Assembly (NCBI RefSeq): GCF_900177765.1
Contig: NZ_FXWI01000002.1
Span: forward strand, 682,001-746,000
From: Agreia sp. VKM Ac-1783
GTDB lineage: Bacteria > Actinomycetota > Actinomycetes > Actinomycetales > Microbacteriaceae
Length of the DNA stretch: 64,000 nucleotides
Reading direction: 5' to 3'
Under the pieces are notes generated by a model that was not told where the DNA came from, ran no database searches, and saw nothing but the letters and a program-made list of their open reading frames with translations. Positions within the stretch are counted from its first letter, which is position 1, and the number at the start of each line of letters is the position of its first letter. Shown here piece by piece: positions 16,301 to 25,404 of the stretch. Made by a program: the position numbers and the translations under genes.

Positions 16301-17512
16301 CTACGGCGGAGTCCAGTCGGCTCCGTCGACGCCCCAGCAGAGCAGCAGCCAGCCCGTCTGCGCCGCGATGAAGACGAGCACGATCGACACCCGATACGCC
16401 ACCGATTTGGGCTGCGCGACCGCACCGAGCAGAGGGAACATCGGCATCAGGAGCCGGAACGTGCTCGACTGCGGAAAGAAGACAGCCAGCAGGTAGAGCC
16501 CGTAGCTCAGTACCCAGAGCCTCAATTCCGATCCCAGTCGCCGCACCGGTCGGAGGAACAGACTCAGGCCGAACGCGGCGACCAGCAGCAGCACCACCAC
16601 TCCCCCGGTCGGGAACCCGGACTGCGAATTGAGCCACCAGTTGGCCCCCTGGAACCACGGCGCGAAGGGAACGAGGTGCTGATAGCCGATGTAGACCGAC
16701 CGCCACGCCAACTCGGTGTCGGTGTACGCAGTGAGGTCTCCCGTGACCACCCCCGCGATCGCCGGCCAGAGGAGGCCCATGAGTGCGCTGAAGACGGCGA
16801 TCAGACTCACGCTGACCCGTTCGGACCATGGGAACGGGTCGCTGCGCCGCGTGACGAAGCGCACGATGACATGGAGCCCGAGGAAGAGCGCGAAGGCGAG
16901 CCCTGAGGGCCTTGTGAGCGCCATGACCGCGATGAGGGGTATCAGCCATCCGTAGCGCCGCTGCACGACGAGATAGAGGCCGATGACGAGCAGGAAGGTG
17001 TAGAGCGACTCCGCGTACGACAACTGGAAGAGCGCGGAGACCGGCGCTACACAGAACAGCACCACCGAGAACATCGCGGTCTGCGAGTCTGAGAGCACGC
17101 GCAGCATCAATTTGAAGAAGACGAGTGCCGCCCCGAGCCCGGCGACAACCGAGACGGCCACCGACACGACAGGCCACGAGAGTGTGGTGACGATCATTAG
17201 TCCTCTGACCAGAAACGGGTACACCGGCATGAACGCCCACGCGTTCTCCCCGACGTGGCCGTCGACGGTCAGAGGCAGCTGTTCCGGGTACCCCGTCATC
17301 GCCACGATGAAATACCAGTGGCCGTCCCAGATGGTGGCGAAATCGACGTACGACGGATGCGCGCCCGTCCACGGATTGGCCCCCTGCCCGGCGGCTATGG
17401 CCAGGATGATGACGGTGCTGACCACGCGCGCTGCCAGATAGATGAGAGCAACACGCGCCCACCAGGGAAGCACCCGATAGCGCACGAGCGCGGCGCGCCT
17501 GCGCGTGATCAT
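16301..17512 (-). CDS. Polytopic PIG-V-like mannosyltransferase family protein
   Basis: A 403-residue integral membrane protein with about ten hydrophobic segments. The DFATIWDGHWYFIVAMTGYP stretch after the first helix is the conserved WDxxWY-type loop of PIG-V-like (GT-C) mannosyltransferases, which in actinobacteria use polyprenyl-phosphate mannose outside the membrane. FMPVYPFLVRG and LTRPSGLAFAL are further family-like loops. The acceptor is unknown. ATG 17512 overlaps the dapE stop by 4 bases (ATGA), so it is coupled to dapE. A long GC-rich frame upstream of the ATG is antisense-like and was excluded. Confidence 0.75.
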   Translation of the reverse strand: MITRRRAALVRYRVLPWWARVALIYLAARVVSTVIILAIAAGQGANPWTGAHPSYVDFATIWDGHWYFIVAMTGYPEQLPLTVDGHVGENAWAFMPVYPFLVRGLMIVTTLSWPVVSVAVSVVAGLGAALVFFKLMLRVLSDSQTAMFSVVLFCVAPVSALFQLSYAESLYTFLLVIGLYLVVQRRYGWLIPLIAVMALTRPSGLAFALFLGLHVIVRFVTRRSDPFPWSERVSVSLIAVFSALMGLLWPAIAGVVTGDLTAYTDTELAWRSVYIGYQHLVPFAPWFQGANWWLNSQSGFPTGGVVVLLLVAAFGLSLFLRPVRRLGSELRLWVLSYGLYLLAVFFPQSSTFRLLMPMFPLLGAVAQPKSVAYRVSIVLVFIAAQTGWLLLCWGVDGADWTPP

Positions 17513-18645
17513 TCGGCCGACGCGGCTGTTCCGTTCAGCCACCGTCGCAGGCCGTCTTCGCAGGCCGTGATCTGGCTGAGGAGCACCCGCTCGTCGTCGG
17601 CGTGCGCTTTCAAGGGATCGCCCGGGCCGTAGTTGACGGCCGGAACGCCGAGTGCCGAGAAGCGGGCGACGTCGGTCCATCCGTACTTGGGCAGCGGAAC
17701 TCCGCCCACGGCGTCGATGAACTGTCGTGCCACCGGAGCGTCGAGCCCGGGTCGAGCTCCCTCTGCCACATCGACGATCGTCACGTCGAAGCCGTCGAAC
17801 AGCTCGCGAATGTGGGCCTCGGCCTCCGAGCCCGAGCGGGACGGCGCGAATCTGTAGTTGACCTCGACCGCGGCCGCATCCGGAATCACGTTGCCGGCCA
17901 CCCCGCCGCTGATACCGACGGCGTTCAGACCCTCGCGGAAGACGAGCCCCTCCACTTCGACCTGCCGGGGCTCATAGGTCGCCAGGGTGGCGAGCACCGG
18001 CGCGAGAGAGTGGATCGCGTTGTCTCCCACCCAGCTCCGCGCTGAGTGAGCGCGCAGACCGTGCGTTCGGATCTGCGCGCGGAGGGTTCCGTTGCATCCG
18101 CCCTCGATGAGGGAATTGGTCGGCTCTCCGAGAATGGCGAAATCCCCGGCGAACATCTCCGGAGAGTTTCTCGCGAGTCGTCCGAGGCCGTTCAGGTCGC
18201 TCGACACTTCCTCGTTGTCATACCACATCCATGTGATATCGACCGCGGGGGCGGTCAACTCCGCTGCCAACTTCAACTGCACCGCCACGCCGCCCTTCAT
18301 GTCGACTGTCCCGCGCCCCCAGAGGTAATCGCCGGGCGCGCCCGCTATCGATCCCGCGTCGAGGGTCTCGTAGCGCGTCGGCACGTTGTCGTTGATCGGC
18401 ACTGTGTCGATGTGACCCGCTATCACCACCCGTGAGGGCCGACCGAGGTTGGTTCTCGCAACGACCGTGTCGCCGTCTCGATGCAGCTCGAGGTGGCCGA
18501 ATCCCCTGAGGCTGTCGACGATCGCATCGGCGATCGACGCCTCGTCTCCGGAGACCGACGGCATGTCGCACAGCTGCTTCGTCAACGCGACCGACGTGGC
18601 ACCGAGATCGAGGGGCGAGAGCAGGGCGGGGGCAGAATCCGTCAT
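17509..18645 (-). CDS. dapE: Succinyl-diaminopimelate desuccinylase
   Basis: A 378-residue M20-family zinc hydrolase that removes succinate from N-succinyl-LL-diaminopimelate on the path to meso-DAP and lysine. Ligands are visible: His78 and Asp80 in IAGHIDTVP, Asp115 in GRGTVDMKGG, and the Glu pair 145-146 in WYDNEEVSS. The NPxNLIEGGCNGTLR-like segment and GWTDVARFSALGVPAVNYGPG are typical of actinobacterial DapE. It is divergent from dapD with 67 bases between, an arrangement known in mycobacteria, so the two lysine-pathway steps may share control. Confidence 0.93.
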   Translation of the reverse strand: MTDSAPALLSPLDLGATSVALTKQLCDMPSVSGDEASIADAIVDSLRGFGHLELHRDGDTVVARTNLGRPSRVVIAGHIDTVPINDNVPTRYETLDAGSIAGAPGDYLWGRGTVDMKGGVAVQLKLAAELTAPAVDITWMWYDNEEVSSDLNGLGRLARNSPEMFAGDFAILGEPTNSLIEGGCNGTLRAQIRTHGLRAHSARSWVGDNAIHSLAPVLATLATYEPRQVEVEGLVFREGLNAVGISGGVAGNVIPDAAAVEVNYRFAPSRSGSEAEAHIRELFDGFDVTIVDVAEGARPGLDAPVARQFIDAVGGVPLPKYGWTDVARFSALGVPAVNYGPGDPLKAHADDERVLLSQITACEDGLRRWLNGTAASAE

Positions 18646-18712
18646 GCCGCCAAGCCTAGATGCCGACGTCGCACACAGCTGGCGGCAGCGACGGACTCGG
18701 TAGGCTCAGTGC

Positions 18713-19693
18713 ATGAGTTCTGAGACATTTGCCAGCCACGCGACGCCCGAATTCGCCTGGGCGACCGGTCTTGCCACCGTGTCCGGCGGTGGAGTCGTTC
18801 TCGACACCTGGTACCCGAGCCCCGCGCTGGGACGAGTACCCGAAGGCAGAGACCCGCACCTCGCGGACGCGTCGCTCGACGCCCACGCCCAGCCCGATTC
18901 CCGGCGCAACGTCACGGTCGAGATCGTGACCACCGAGATCGATCTGCGCGAGCCCCCGGCCTCGACCCCGGATGCCTACCTGCGGCTCCACCTCTTGTCT
19001 CACCTTCTCGTGCGCCCCAACACCATCAACCTCGACGGTATCTTCGGACATCTGCCGATCGTGGTGTGGACCAATGCAGGCCCCGTGCACCCCGACGACT
19101 TCTCCCGCCTCCGCCCGTCACTTCAGCGGCACGGCATCGCGAGCACCGGCATCGACAAGTTCCCCCGCCTGCTCGACTACGTCAGCCCCGTCGGCGTTCG
19201 TATCGCCGATGCGTCGCGCGTTCGACTCGGCGCTCACCTCGCCCCGGGGACCACCGTCATGCACGAGGGCTTCGTGAACTTCAACGCGGGCACGATCGGC
19301 ACCTCCATGGTCGAGGGGCGAATCTCGCAGGGCGTCGTGGTCGGCGACGGCTCCGACATCGGCGGCGGCGCGTCGATCATGGGCACCCTGTCCGGCGGAG
19401 GAACTCAGCGGGTCTCCATCGGCGCTCGCGCGCTCCTCGGCGCCAACTCCGGAATCGGAATCTCCATCGGCGATGACTCTGTCGTCGAAGCGGGTCTCTA
19501 CGTCACCGCCGGCACGAAGGTGGTCATCCTCGATTCGGCCCCCACCGCCGATGGCGTGCGACGCACCGCGAAGGCCGTCGACCTCTCCGGTGTTCCGAAC
19601 CTGCTGTTCCGTCGCAACTCGCTCACCGGCGCGGTCGAAGTGCTGCCCCGTACGGGCACCGGCATCGAGCTCAACGCCATGCTGCACGCCTGA
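18713..19693 (+). CDS. dapD: 2,3,4,5-tetrahydropyridine-2,6-dicarboxylate N-succinyltransferase (actinobacterial type)
   Basis: A 326-residue left-handed beta-helix acyltransferase transferring succinyl from succinyl-CoA to tetrahydrodipicolinate. The N-terminal domain ([20 protein letters not shown]) and the hexapeptide helix ([20 protein letters not shown], then [19 protein letters not shown] and [19 protein letters not shown]) match the long mycobacterial form rather than the shorter proteobacterial one. ATG 18713 sits in GTGCATG with a modest upstream purine site. Cytosolic; probably trimeric by family precedent. Its pathway partners dapE and dapC are within 5 kb. Confidence 0.94.
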   Translation: MSSETFASHATPEFAWATGLATVSGGGVVLDTWYPSPALGRVPEGRDPHLADASLDAHAQPDSRRNVTVEIVTTEIDLREPPASTPDAYLRLHLLSHLLVRPNTINLDGIFGHLPIVVWTNAGPVHPDDFSRLRPSLQRHGIASTGIDKFPRLLDYVSPVGVRIADASRVRLGAHLAPGTTVMHEGFVNFNAGTIGTSMVEGRISQGVVVGDGSDIGGGASIMGTLSGGGTQRVSIGARALLGANSGIGISIGDDSVVEAGLYVTAGTKVVILDSAPTADGVRRTAKAVDLSGVPNLLFRRNSLTGAVEVLPRTGTGIELNAMLHA

Positions 19694-19737
19694 GCCGACT
19701 CGCCCTCCCCTTCCATTCCCGACAAAAGGACCCGCTC

Positions 19738-20439
19738 ATGACCCCCTCCGACAGCACGCCCATCACCACCGAACAGCTCGCTCGCTACTTCGATCACACC
19801 CTGCTGAAGCCGGAGGCCACGGCAGCTGACGTTGCGACGCTCATCACGGAGGCCGACGATCTGTGGGCGTACTCCGTCTGCGTCTCTCCGTCGATGCTCC
19901 CCCTGCAACTACCGCAGGGTTCGTCTCTCAAGATCGCCGTCGTCTGCGGTTTCCCCTCCGGTAAGCACCACTCGTCGATCAAGGCTGCTGAGGCCGCTCT
20001 GTCGGTAGAGCAGGGCGCCGACGAGGTCGACATGGTCATCGACATCGGTGCGGCCAAGGCCGGAGCTTTCGACCGCGTCGAGGCCGACATCGCTGCCGTC
20101 CGCGCCGTGATCCCGGCTCCCCGCATCCTGAAGGTCATCATCGAGTCCGCGGCGTTGACCGACGACGAGATCGTGTCCGTCTGCCGCGCAGCAGAGAACG
20201 CGGGCGCAGACTTCGTGAAGACCTCCACGGGCTTCCACCCGAGCGGCGGCGCGACCGTGCACGCCGTGCGGCTCATGGCCGAGACCGTCGGCGCACGTCT
20301 GGGGGTCAAGGCATCCGGCGGCATCCGCAGCTACGACGATGCCGTGGCCATGATCGAGGCCGGCGCGACGCGTCTGGGTGTGTCCAGCTCGCGTCAGGTG
20401 CTGTCCGGCGCTCCGGCAACGGGCGACGGCGGCTACTGA
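19738..20439 (+). CDS. deoC: Deoxyribose-phosphate aldolase
   Basis: A 233-residue class I aldolase splitting 2-deoxyribose-5-phosphate to glyceraldehyde-3-phosphate and acetaldehyde. Key segments: [13 protein letters not shown] near the N-terminus, the aspartate of [12 protein letters not shown], the first lysine region [10 protein letters not shown], and the two active-site loops [14 protein letters not shown] (Schiff-base Lys) and [13 protein letters not shown]. The start at ATG 19738 follows AAAAGGACCCGCTC, a good site. It follows dapD by 44 bases and may be cotranscribed. Confidence 0.94.
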   Translation: MTPSDSTPITTEQLARYFDHTLLKPEATAADVATLITEADDLWAYSVCVSPSMLPLQLPQGSSLKIAVVCGFPSGKHHSSIKAAEAALSVEQGADEVDMVIDIGAAKAGAFDRVEADIAAVRAVIPAPRILKVIIESAALTDDEIVSVCRAAENAGADFVKTSTGFHPSGGATVHAVRLMAETVGARLGVKASGGIRSYDDAVAMIEAGATRLGVSSSRQVLSGAPATGDGGY

Positions 20440-20445
20440 GCCGCC
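20428..20445. terminator. Stop-codon hairpin between deoC and gltA
   Basis: GGCGGCT (20428-20434) pairs with AGCCGCC (20439-20445) around a 4-base loop that includes the deoC stop. The adjacent stretch up to 20480 has further CGGTCG/CGACCG complementarity reaching into the end of gltA. A terminator for the convergent pair is plausible, but there is no T-run. Confidence 0.4.
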
Positions 20446-20465
20446 GCCGACCCAGTCGGTCGGTC

Positions 20466-21794
20466 CTAGCGACCGGCCGGCAGGTCGCGAGCCGCGTGGC
20501 CTAAGTACAGCTGCTGGGGGCGGCCGATCTTGGTCTGCGGGTCACTCGTCATCTCGCGCCAGTGCGCGATCCACCCCGGAAGGCGACCGATGGCGAAGAG
20601 CACCGTGAACATGCGCGTGGGGAACCCCATGGCCTTGTAAATGACACCCGTGTAGAAGTCGACGTTCGGATACAGGCGACGCTCCATAAAGTAGTCGTCG
20701 GCCAGGGCGATCTGCTCGAGTTCCTTCGCGATCTCGAGCAGGTCGTCGTGAACGCCGAGCGCCTCGAGCACCTCGTCGGCGCTCTCTTTGACGAGTTTGG
20801 CGCGCGGGTCGTAGTTCTTGTAGACGCGGTGCCCGAAGCCCATGAGCTTGACGCCCGCCTCTTTGTTCTTGACGCGCTCCACGTATTTGGCGACGCCTTC
20901 GCCCGATGCCTGGATGTCGCCGAGCATGCTCAGCACGGCCTCGTTGGCGCCACCGTGCAGGGGCCCGAAGAGAGCGTTGATGCCGGCGGAGATGGAGGCG
21001 AACATGTTGGCCTGGGTGGAACCGACGAGGCGAACGGTCGACGTCGACGCGTTCTGCTCGTGGTCGGCGTGGAGGATGAGCAGCCGCTCGAGCGCACTCG
21101 ACACGACGGGGTTGACCTCGTAGGGCTCGGCCATCGTGCCGAAGTTGAGCCGCAGGAAGTTGTCGACGAAGCTCAGGGTGTTGTCGGGATACAGGAACGC
21201 CTGCCCCACGCTCTTCTTGTGCGCATATGCAGCCATGACGGGCATCTTCGCGAGAAGACGAAGGGTCGAGATCTCCACGTGCTCGGGGTTCGTGGGATCG
21301 AGCGAGTCCTGGTAGTACGTCGAGAGGGCGGAGACGCCGCTCGACAGCACAGACATGGGATGCGCCTGGTGCGGCAGCCCGTCGAAGAAACGCTTGAGGT
21401 CTTCGTGCAGCAGCGTGTGACGGCGGATTCGTCGGTCGAAGTCTTCGAGTTCGCTCTCGGTGGGAATATCGCCATAGATCAGCAGCCAGGCGACCTCGAG
21501 GAAGCTGAGCCCCTTCGCCACCTGCTCGATCGGGTATCCGCGGTAGCGCAGAATTCCCTGGTCTCCGTCGATGTAGGTGATGTTCGACTTGGTAGCCGCA
21601 GTGTTGACGAAGCCGTAGTCGAGGGTCGTCATGCCGGTCTGCTTCGTGAACGTCGAGAGATCGATAGACGATGCCCCATCGACGCTCTCGAGGATCGGGA
21701 ACTCGGCTGTTCCGCCGGGATACGAGAGAGTCGCCTTCCCCGGTTCCGATGCTTCGGATTCTGGTACTGAATTCTGCTGCCCGACGTCGGTCAC
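20466..21794 (-). CDS. gltA: Citrate synthase
   Basis: A 442-residue type II citrate synthase condensing oxaloacetate and acetyl-CoA. The N-terminal small beta domain (YPGGTAEFPILESVDG) and the catalytic core are complete: RLLILHADHEQNAST with the first active-site His, FGPLHGGANEAV, and the signature GFGHRVYKNYDPRA with the second His, then an Asp downstream. The GTG start at 21794 is preceded by AGGAGG with 4 bases between. Hexamer regulation by NADH is a property of some relatives and cannot be read here. Convergent with deoC. Confidence 0.95.
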   Translation of the reverse strand: MTDVGQQNSVPESEASEPGKATLSYPGGTAEFPILESVDGASSIDLSTFTKQTGMTTLDYGFVNTAATKSNITYIDGDQGILRYRGYPIEQVAKGLSFLEVAWLLIYGDIPTESELEDFDRRIRRHTLLHEDLKRFFDGLPHQAHPMSVLSSGVSALSTYYQDSLDPTNPEHVEISTLRLLAKMPVMAAYAHKKSVGQAFLYPDNTLSFVDNFLRLNFGTMAEPYEVNPVVSSALERLLILHADHEQNASTSTVRLVGSTQANMFASISAGINALFGPLHGGANEAVLSMLGDIQASGEGVAKYVERVKNKEAGVKLMGFGHRVYKNYDPRAKLVKESADEVLEALGVHDDLLEIAKELEQIALADDYFMERRLYPNVDFYTGVIYKAMGFPTRMFTVLFAIGRLPGWIAHWREMTSDPQTKIGRPQQLYLGHAARDLPAGR

Positions 21795-21965
21795 GGCGCC
21801 TCCTGACGAGTGTTCCTGCCTGATGGTAAGTGGCGGGACGCTAGACGCAGGATGTGTGACCCCGGACCGCGTTGACCCTCCTACAGCCTAGGGCGAAATG
21901 GTGGCAACCATGACATCCGCCCGCAACCGACCAGTCTCATTGGAGGTTGCCGACAACGCCCTAAC

Positions 21966-23066
21966 TCAGGAAAGACGCGAGACGGCGGCCGCGATTCTCT
22001 CGTCTGTCGCGGTGAGCGACACCCTGATGTGCTGGGGAAAATGGTCACCGTAGAACGGACCGGGTCCCGCGAGAATGCCCCGTTCGGCCAGCTCGGCGAT
22101 GGTCTCCCAAGCGTCGACACCCTTGGTGCCCCACAGGTAGAGACCGGCCTCGCTGCGGTCTATCCGCAGTCCGAAATTCTCCAAAGCTGGGCGTAGCGCG
22201 TCGCGACGGGCACGGTAGAGGCTCTTCTGAGCGGCGACGTGTTCATCGTCGGCGAGAGCGGCCGCCATCGCGGCCTGCACTGGCGCGGGCGGCATCATTC
22301 CCGCATGCTTGCGCACCGTCAGAAGGCGATCGATGAGAACGCTGTCGCCCGCGACGAAGGCCGCGCGGTAACCGGCCAGATTGGACTGCTTGCTGAGCGA
22401 GTACACCGCGAGCAGGCCGGTGTGGTCTCCGCCGGTGACTCGAGGATCGAGCACGCTGGGCACGGGCTCGTCGCGCCAGCGCCCGTCCCATCCGAGCTCG
22501 GCGTAGCACTCGTCGCTCGCGACGATCGCACCGAGCTCGCGCGCACGGGCTACCGCGCGCGCGAGGTCCGCGACATCCAGAACCGAGCCGTCGGGGTTGC
22601 CGGGCGAATTCAGCCACACGAGACGCGTGTTCTCCGGCCAGTCAGCCGGGTCGTCGGATGCGACGGGCCGGGCACCCGCGATCGTCGCGCCGACCGCGTA
22701 AGTCGGGTACGCGGCGCGGGGATGCACGACGACATCGCCGTCGCCGAGCCCGAGCATGAGCGGCAGCCACGCCACGAGCTCTTTGGATCCGATAGTCGGC
22801 AGCACCTGGTCGTCGCGCACGTCCGGCACGTTGCGGCGCCGCGCGAACCAGTCGGCGACTGCCGCCCTGAGAGCGGGCGTTCCGGCTGTCTGCGGGTAGG
22901 AATGCGCATCCGTCGCCGACGCGAGCGCTTCACGCACGAGGCGCGGCGTCGCATCCACCGGCGAGCCGATAGAGAGGTCGACGATGCCGTCAGAGTGCCG
23001 ACGCGCGATCTCCGCGTAGGGCCTCATCGCGTCCCACGGATAGTCGGGAAGAGGCGCGAGGGCCAC
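21966..23066 (-). CDS. dapC: Succinyldiaminopimelate transaminase
   Basis: A 366-residue class I PLP aminotransferase that makes N-succinyl-LL-DAP from the keto acid, the step between DapD and DapE. VDLSIGSPVDATP at the N-terminus, LVWLNSPGNPDG, the aspartate of VASDECYAELGWDG and the PLP lysine in YSLSKQSNLAGYRAAF are typical. The GTG start at 23066 abuts the ferredoxin stop (23067), so the pair forms one transcript; this dapC-ferredoxin pairing is well known in actinobacteria. The gltA gene follows 171 bases downstream on the same strand. Confidence 0.92.
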   Translation of the reverse strand: MALAPLPDYPWDAMRPYAEIARRHSDGIVDLSIGSPVDATPRLVREALASATDAHSYPQTAGTPALRAAVADWFARRRNVPDVRDDQVLPTIGSKELVAWLPLMLGLGDGDVVVHPRAAYPTYAVGATIAGARPVASDDPADWPENTRLVWLNSPGNPDGSVLDVADLARAVARARELGAIVASDECYAELGWDGRWRDEPVPSVLDPRVTGGDHTGLLAVYSLSKQSNLAGYRAAFVAGDSVLIDRLLTVRKHAGMMPPAPVQAAMAAALADDEHVAAQKSLYRARRDALRPALENFGLRIDRSEAGLYLWGTKGVDAWETIAELAERGILAGPGPFYGDHFPQHIRVSLTATDERIAAAVSRLS

Positions 23067-23396
23067 TTACTTCTCGCCGTGCGACTGCGGAGGCAGAGCG
23101 GAGATGACGGGGTGGTCTTTGGCGATGACACCGATCTTGGCGGCACCACCCGGAGACCCGATGTCGTCGAAGAACTCGACGTTGGCCTTGTAGTAGTCGG
23201 CCCACTCTTCAGGCAGATCGTCTTCGTAGTAGATGGCCTCGACGGGGCAGACGGGCTCGCACGCTCCACAGTCGACGCATTCGTCGGGGTGGATGTACAG
23301 CGAGCGTTCGCCCTCGTAGATGCAGTCGACCGGACATTCGTCGATACAGGCCCGGTCTTTGACGTCGACACAGGGCAGGGCGATGACGTAGGTCAC
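23067..23396 (-). CDS. fdxA: 7Fe ferredoxin
   Basis: A 109-residue electron carrier. Two cluster motifs: Cys9, Cys17, Cys21 and Cys25 in [18 protein letters not shown], and Cys40, Cys43, Cys46 and Cys50 in [16 protein letters not shown]. The spacing is that of the [3Fe-4S][4Fe-4S] ferredoxins of mycobacteria, and the [11 protein letters not shown] stretch near the C-terminus is also family-typical. GTG 23396 starts the conserved [10 protein letters not shown] sequence and lies downstream of GAAGGGAAC. The redox partner is unknown; coupling to dapC is conserved but unexplained. Confidence 0.94.
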   Translation of the reverse strand: MTYVIALPCVDVKDRACIDECPVDCIYEGERSLYIHPDECVDCGACEPVCPVEAIYYEDDLPEEWADYYKANVEFFDDIGSPGGAAKIGVIAKDHPVISALPPQSHGEK

Positions 23397-23447
23397 AGTG
23401 CGTTCGTTCCCTTCATGCCGCACAGGAGATGGTGCGACTGGACAAGT

Positions 23448-23861
23448 CTAATTCTTCGAGAAGCGTGGCCATGCGAGCACCAGCAGCGCGATGACGGTTG
23501 GTGCGAAAGTCCAGATGACCCCGAGCACGTTTCCGGGCACGAGAATCGAGCCTCCCGCGCTGGGCTGGGAGAGCAGGAAGATGGTCACGACGATGCCGAA
23601 TGCGGCGAGGATCGCGGTGGTACGCGTGCGCAGAACCAGGCGCAGCCCGACGAGGAGGAGCGTGACTGCGAGAAGTGCGATGATGACGCCGATCGGCAGA
23701 GCGAACCCCGCGAAGATCGTCCACGTCGATTGACTGACGGCCGTGCCCATGACGCCGAACAGCACGCCCAGACCCAGGCCGACGACCCACGATACGACGC
23801 GTGACGACAGCGTCTCAGGGGATGCCGCCCGGAGCGGCTCTCTCGTCTCGTCGATCACCAC
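23448..23861 (-). CDS. Hypothetical membrane protein upstream of ferredoxin
   Basis: A 137-residue protein with four hydrophobic segments (around VVGLGLGVLFGVMGTAVS, FAGFALPIGVIIALLAVTLL, TAILAAFGIVVTIFLL and TFAPTVIALLVLAW) and short loops. It resembles the uncharacterised DUF6113-type membrane proteins that accompany ferredoxin genes in this family of bacteria; I am not certain of the name. It ends 51 bases before the fdxA start on the same strand and is divergent from the acyltransferase gene, with 83 bases between. Confidence 0.65.
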   Translation of the reverse strand: MVIDETREPLRAASPETLSSRVVSWVVGLGLGVLFGVMGTAVSQSTWTIFAGFALPIGVIIALLAVTLLLVGLRLVLRTRTTAILAAFGIVVTIFLLSQPSAGGSILVPGNVLGVIWTFAPTVIALLVLAWPRFSKN

Positions 23862-23944
23862 CCCAGACTATCTGGGACCGGAGCTGCGCCGACCCCCACC
23901 ACTCGTCGCTATCATGTTCGATACCCACCCGGAGGGAATGTCCC

Positions 23945-25270
23945 GTGCCCAACCGATCCACCCGAACGGCTGCGACCAGCGGCAGAGAATCGGTCGACGT
24001 CGTCGGTCTCGCGGCGAAGAGCAAGCGCGACCTCGTCGTCGACCTGGCGCGGGTGTTCTGCGTCTTCGCCGTCGTCATGATGCACTCGCTGATGGTGGGC
24101 CTCTACCGCGATGGCGACGCGATCGGTCAGATCAATCCGCTGCAGACCCAGAGCTGGTTCGCGCTCGCCACATGGGTCGGCCAGATCATGCCTCTCTTCT
24201 TCGTCGTCGGGGGCTTTGCGGGCGCCGTCTCCTGGAGGAGCGCCATGCGGCGCGGCACGACGCCCGGTGAGTTCCTCCGAACACGCCTCGTTCGCCTGCT
24301 CAGGCCCGCGCTACCGCTCCTCGTATTCCTGACGGTCGTCCTCTGGGTTCTCGTGCTCTGCGGCGTCGACCGAGGAGTCGTCGACATCGTCGCGGCCGGC
24401 GTCGGCATGCCGCTCTGGTTCCTTGCGGCGTTCATCTCCTGTCAGGCCTTTCTTCCGATCGTGCATCGCTGGCATGTCTCGCGCCCAGCCCCGACGATCG
24501 CCACACTCGTCGCGCTGTCCGTCATCGTGGATGCCGCACGCATCCTCAGCGGCGTTCAGGAGATCGGTCTCTTCAACCTCGTCTTCGTCTGGCTCGCGGT
24601 ACAGCAGCTCGGATTCCTCTACGCGGACGGGTGGTTCGCCCGCCGCGCTCGCTGGCAGCTGGCCGCGGGAGCCGTGGCGAGCTACGCGCTGCTCGCCCTT
24701 CTCACGTACACGCTGCACATCTACCCCGTCGACATGTTGACCAACCTCAACCCGGCGACCGTGCCCCTGATCCTGCTGGGCGTTGCACAGGTGTGCATCC
24801 TGCACCTCCTCTATCCGCTGCTGCGGATCGCCATGACGCTCAAGCCGGTTCTGATCGCGACGTTCTTCGTCGGCAGCAGAGCGATGACGATCTACCTCTG
24901 GCACCTGCCCATCATCGTGGCGCTCAGCGGTGGACTGTTCCTCAGCGGCTGGGTCGACAGCGTGCCGGGAAGCGGCGCATGGTGGGCGACCCGTCCACTC
25001 TTCGTCGTGGCCGTCTGGCTGATTCTCGGAGCGCTGAGCCTGGCCGTCGTGCGGTGGGAGCGCCCGGCGAAAGCCGCGCTCCAAGGGCTGCGCCAGACCG
25101 GGACGGTGCGCATCCGGGTGGCCGCTCTTCTCGCGTTCGCCGTGTTCGTGGCGGAGATTCAGTGGGGGTGGAGTCTGCTGCTTCTGACGCTGACCGCGGC
25201 GGTGATCGCCGTGGCTCTTCGACTTGTGACGCCGGGTCGTGAAATCACTGTGAACGCTCAGCCGAGCTAA
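23945..25270 (+). CDS. Acyltransferase family 3 membrane protein
   Basis: A 441-residue polytopic protein of the acyltransferase-3 (OafA/WecH-like) family, which acylates extracellular glycans or lipids. The first helix carries the family pattern LVVDLARVFCVFAVVMMHSL with the conserved His. About ten hydrophobic segments follow, including FLAAFISCQAFLPIVHRWHV and RAMTIYLWHLPIIVALSGG. GTG 23945 was chosen because GGAGGGAATGTCCC lies just before it; the longer upstream frame is antisense to the neighbouring gene. The acceptor is unknown. It stands alone, ahead of the iron operon. Confidence 0.85.
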   Translation: MPNRSTRTAATSGRESVDVVGLAAKSKRDLVVDLARVFCVFAVVMMHSLMVGLYRDGDAIGQINPLQTQSWFALATWVGQIMPLFFVVGGFAGAVSWRSAMRRGTTPGEFLRTRLVRLLRPALPLLVFLTVVLWVLVLCGVDRGVVDIVAAGVGMPLWFLAAFISCQAFLPIVHRWHVSRPAPTIATLVALSVIVDAARILSGVQEIGLFNLVFVWLAVQQLGFLYADGWFARRARWQLAAGAVASYALLALLTYTLHIYPVDMLTNLNPATVPLILLGVAQVCILHLLYPLLRIAMTLKPVLIATFFVGSRAMTIYLWHLPIIVALSGGLFLSGWVDSVPGSGAWWATRPLFVVAVWLILGALSLAVVRWERPAKAALQGLRQTGTVRIRVAALLAFAVFVAEIQWGWSLLLLTLTAAVIAVALRLVTPGREITVNAQPS

Positions 25271-25304
25271 CTGGACACGACGACACCGCTGGGTTACAGT
25301 CAGA

Positions 25305-25328
25305 TTCGGTAAGGCAAGCCTTACCGAA
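25305..25328. promoter_or_regulatory. DtxR/IdeR-type iron box upstream of efeUOB
   Basis: A perfect inverted repeat with 11-base arms, TTCGGTAAGGC and GCCTTACCGAA, around a central AA. The core GGTAAGGCAAGCCTTACC closely fits the iron-box consensus of DtxR/IdeR repressors, which block transcription when Fe2+ is plentiful. It lies 76 bases before the efeU start and 34 bases after the acyltransferase stop, the place of a promoter-operator. Confidence 0.85.
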
Positions 25329-25404
25329 CATACGAGACGACCAGCGTGGGCCGCCTCTTTGCCCCGGCGCCACCCTGCGCCGCCTCACCCGAAGGCCCCC
25401 ACCC

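Noticed and set aside
21902-21950. GGCAACC/GGTTGCC inverted repeat after dapC
   Set aside because: Arms of 7 bases separated by 35 bases are poor evidence for a terminator or operator.
22239-23804. A 521-codon plus-strand frame opposite dapC and ferredoxin
   Set aside because: Repetitive Arg/His/Asp-rich sequence with no motif, covering two genes with clear catalytic motifs.
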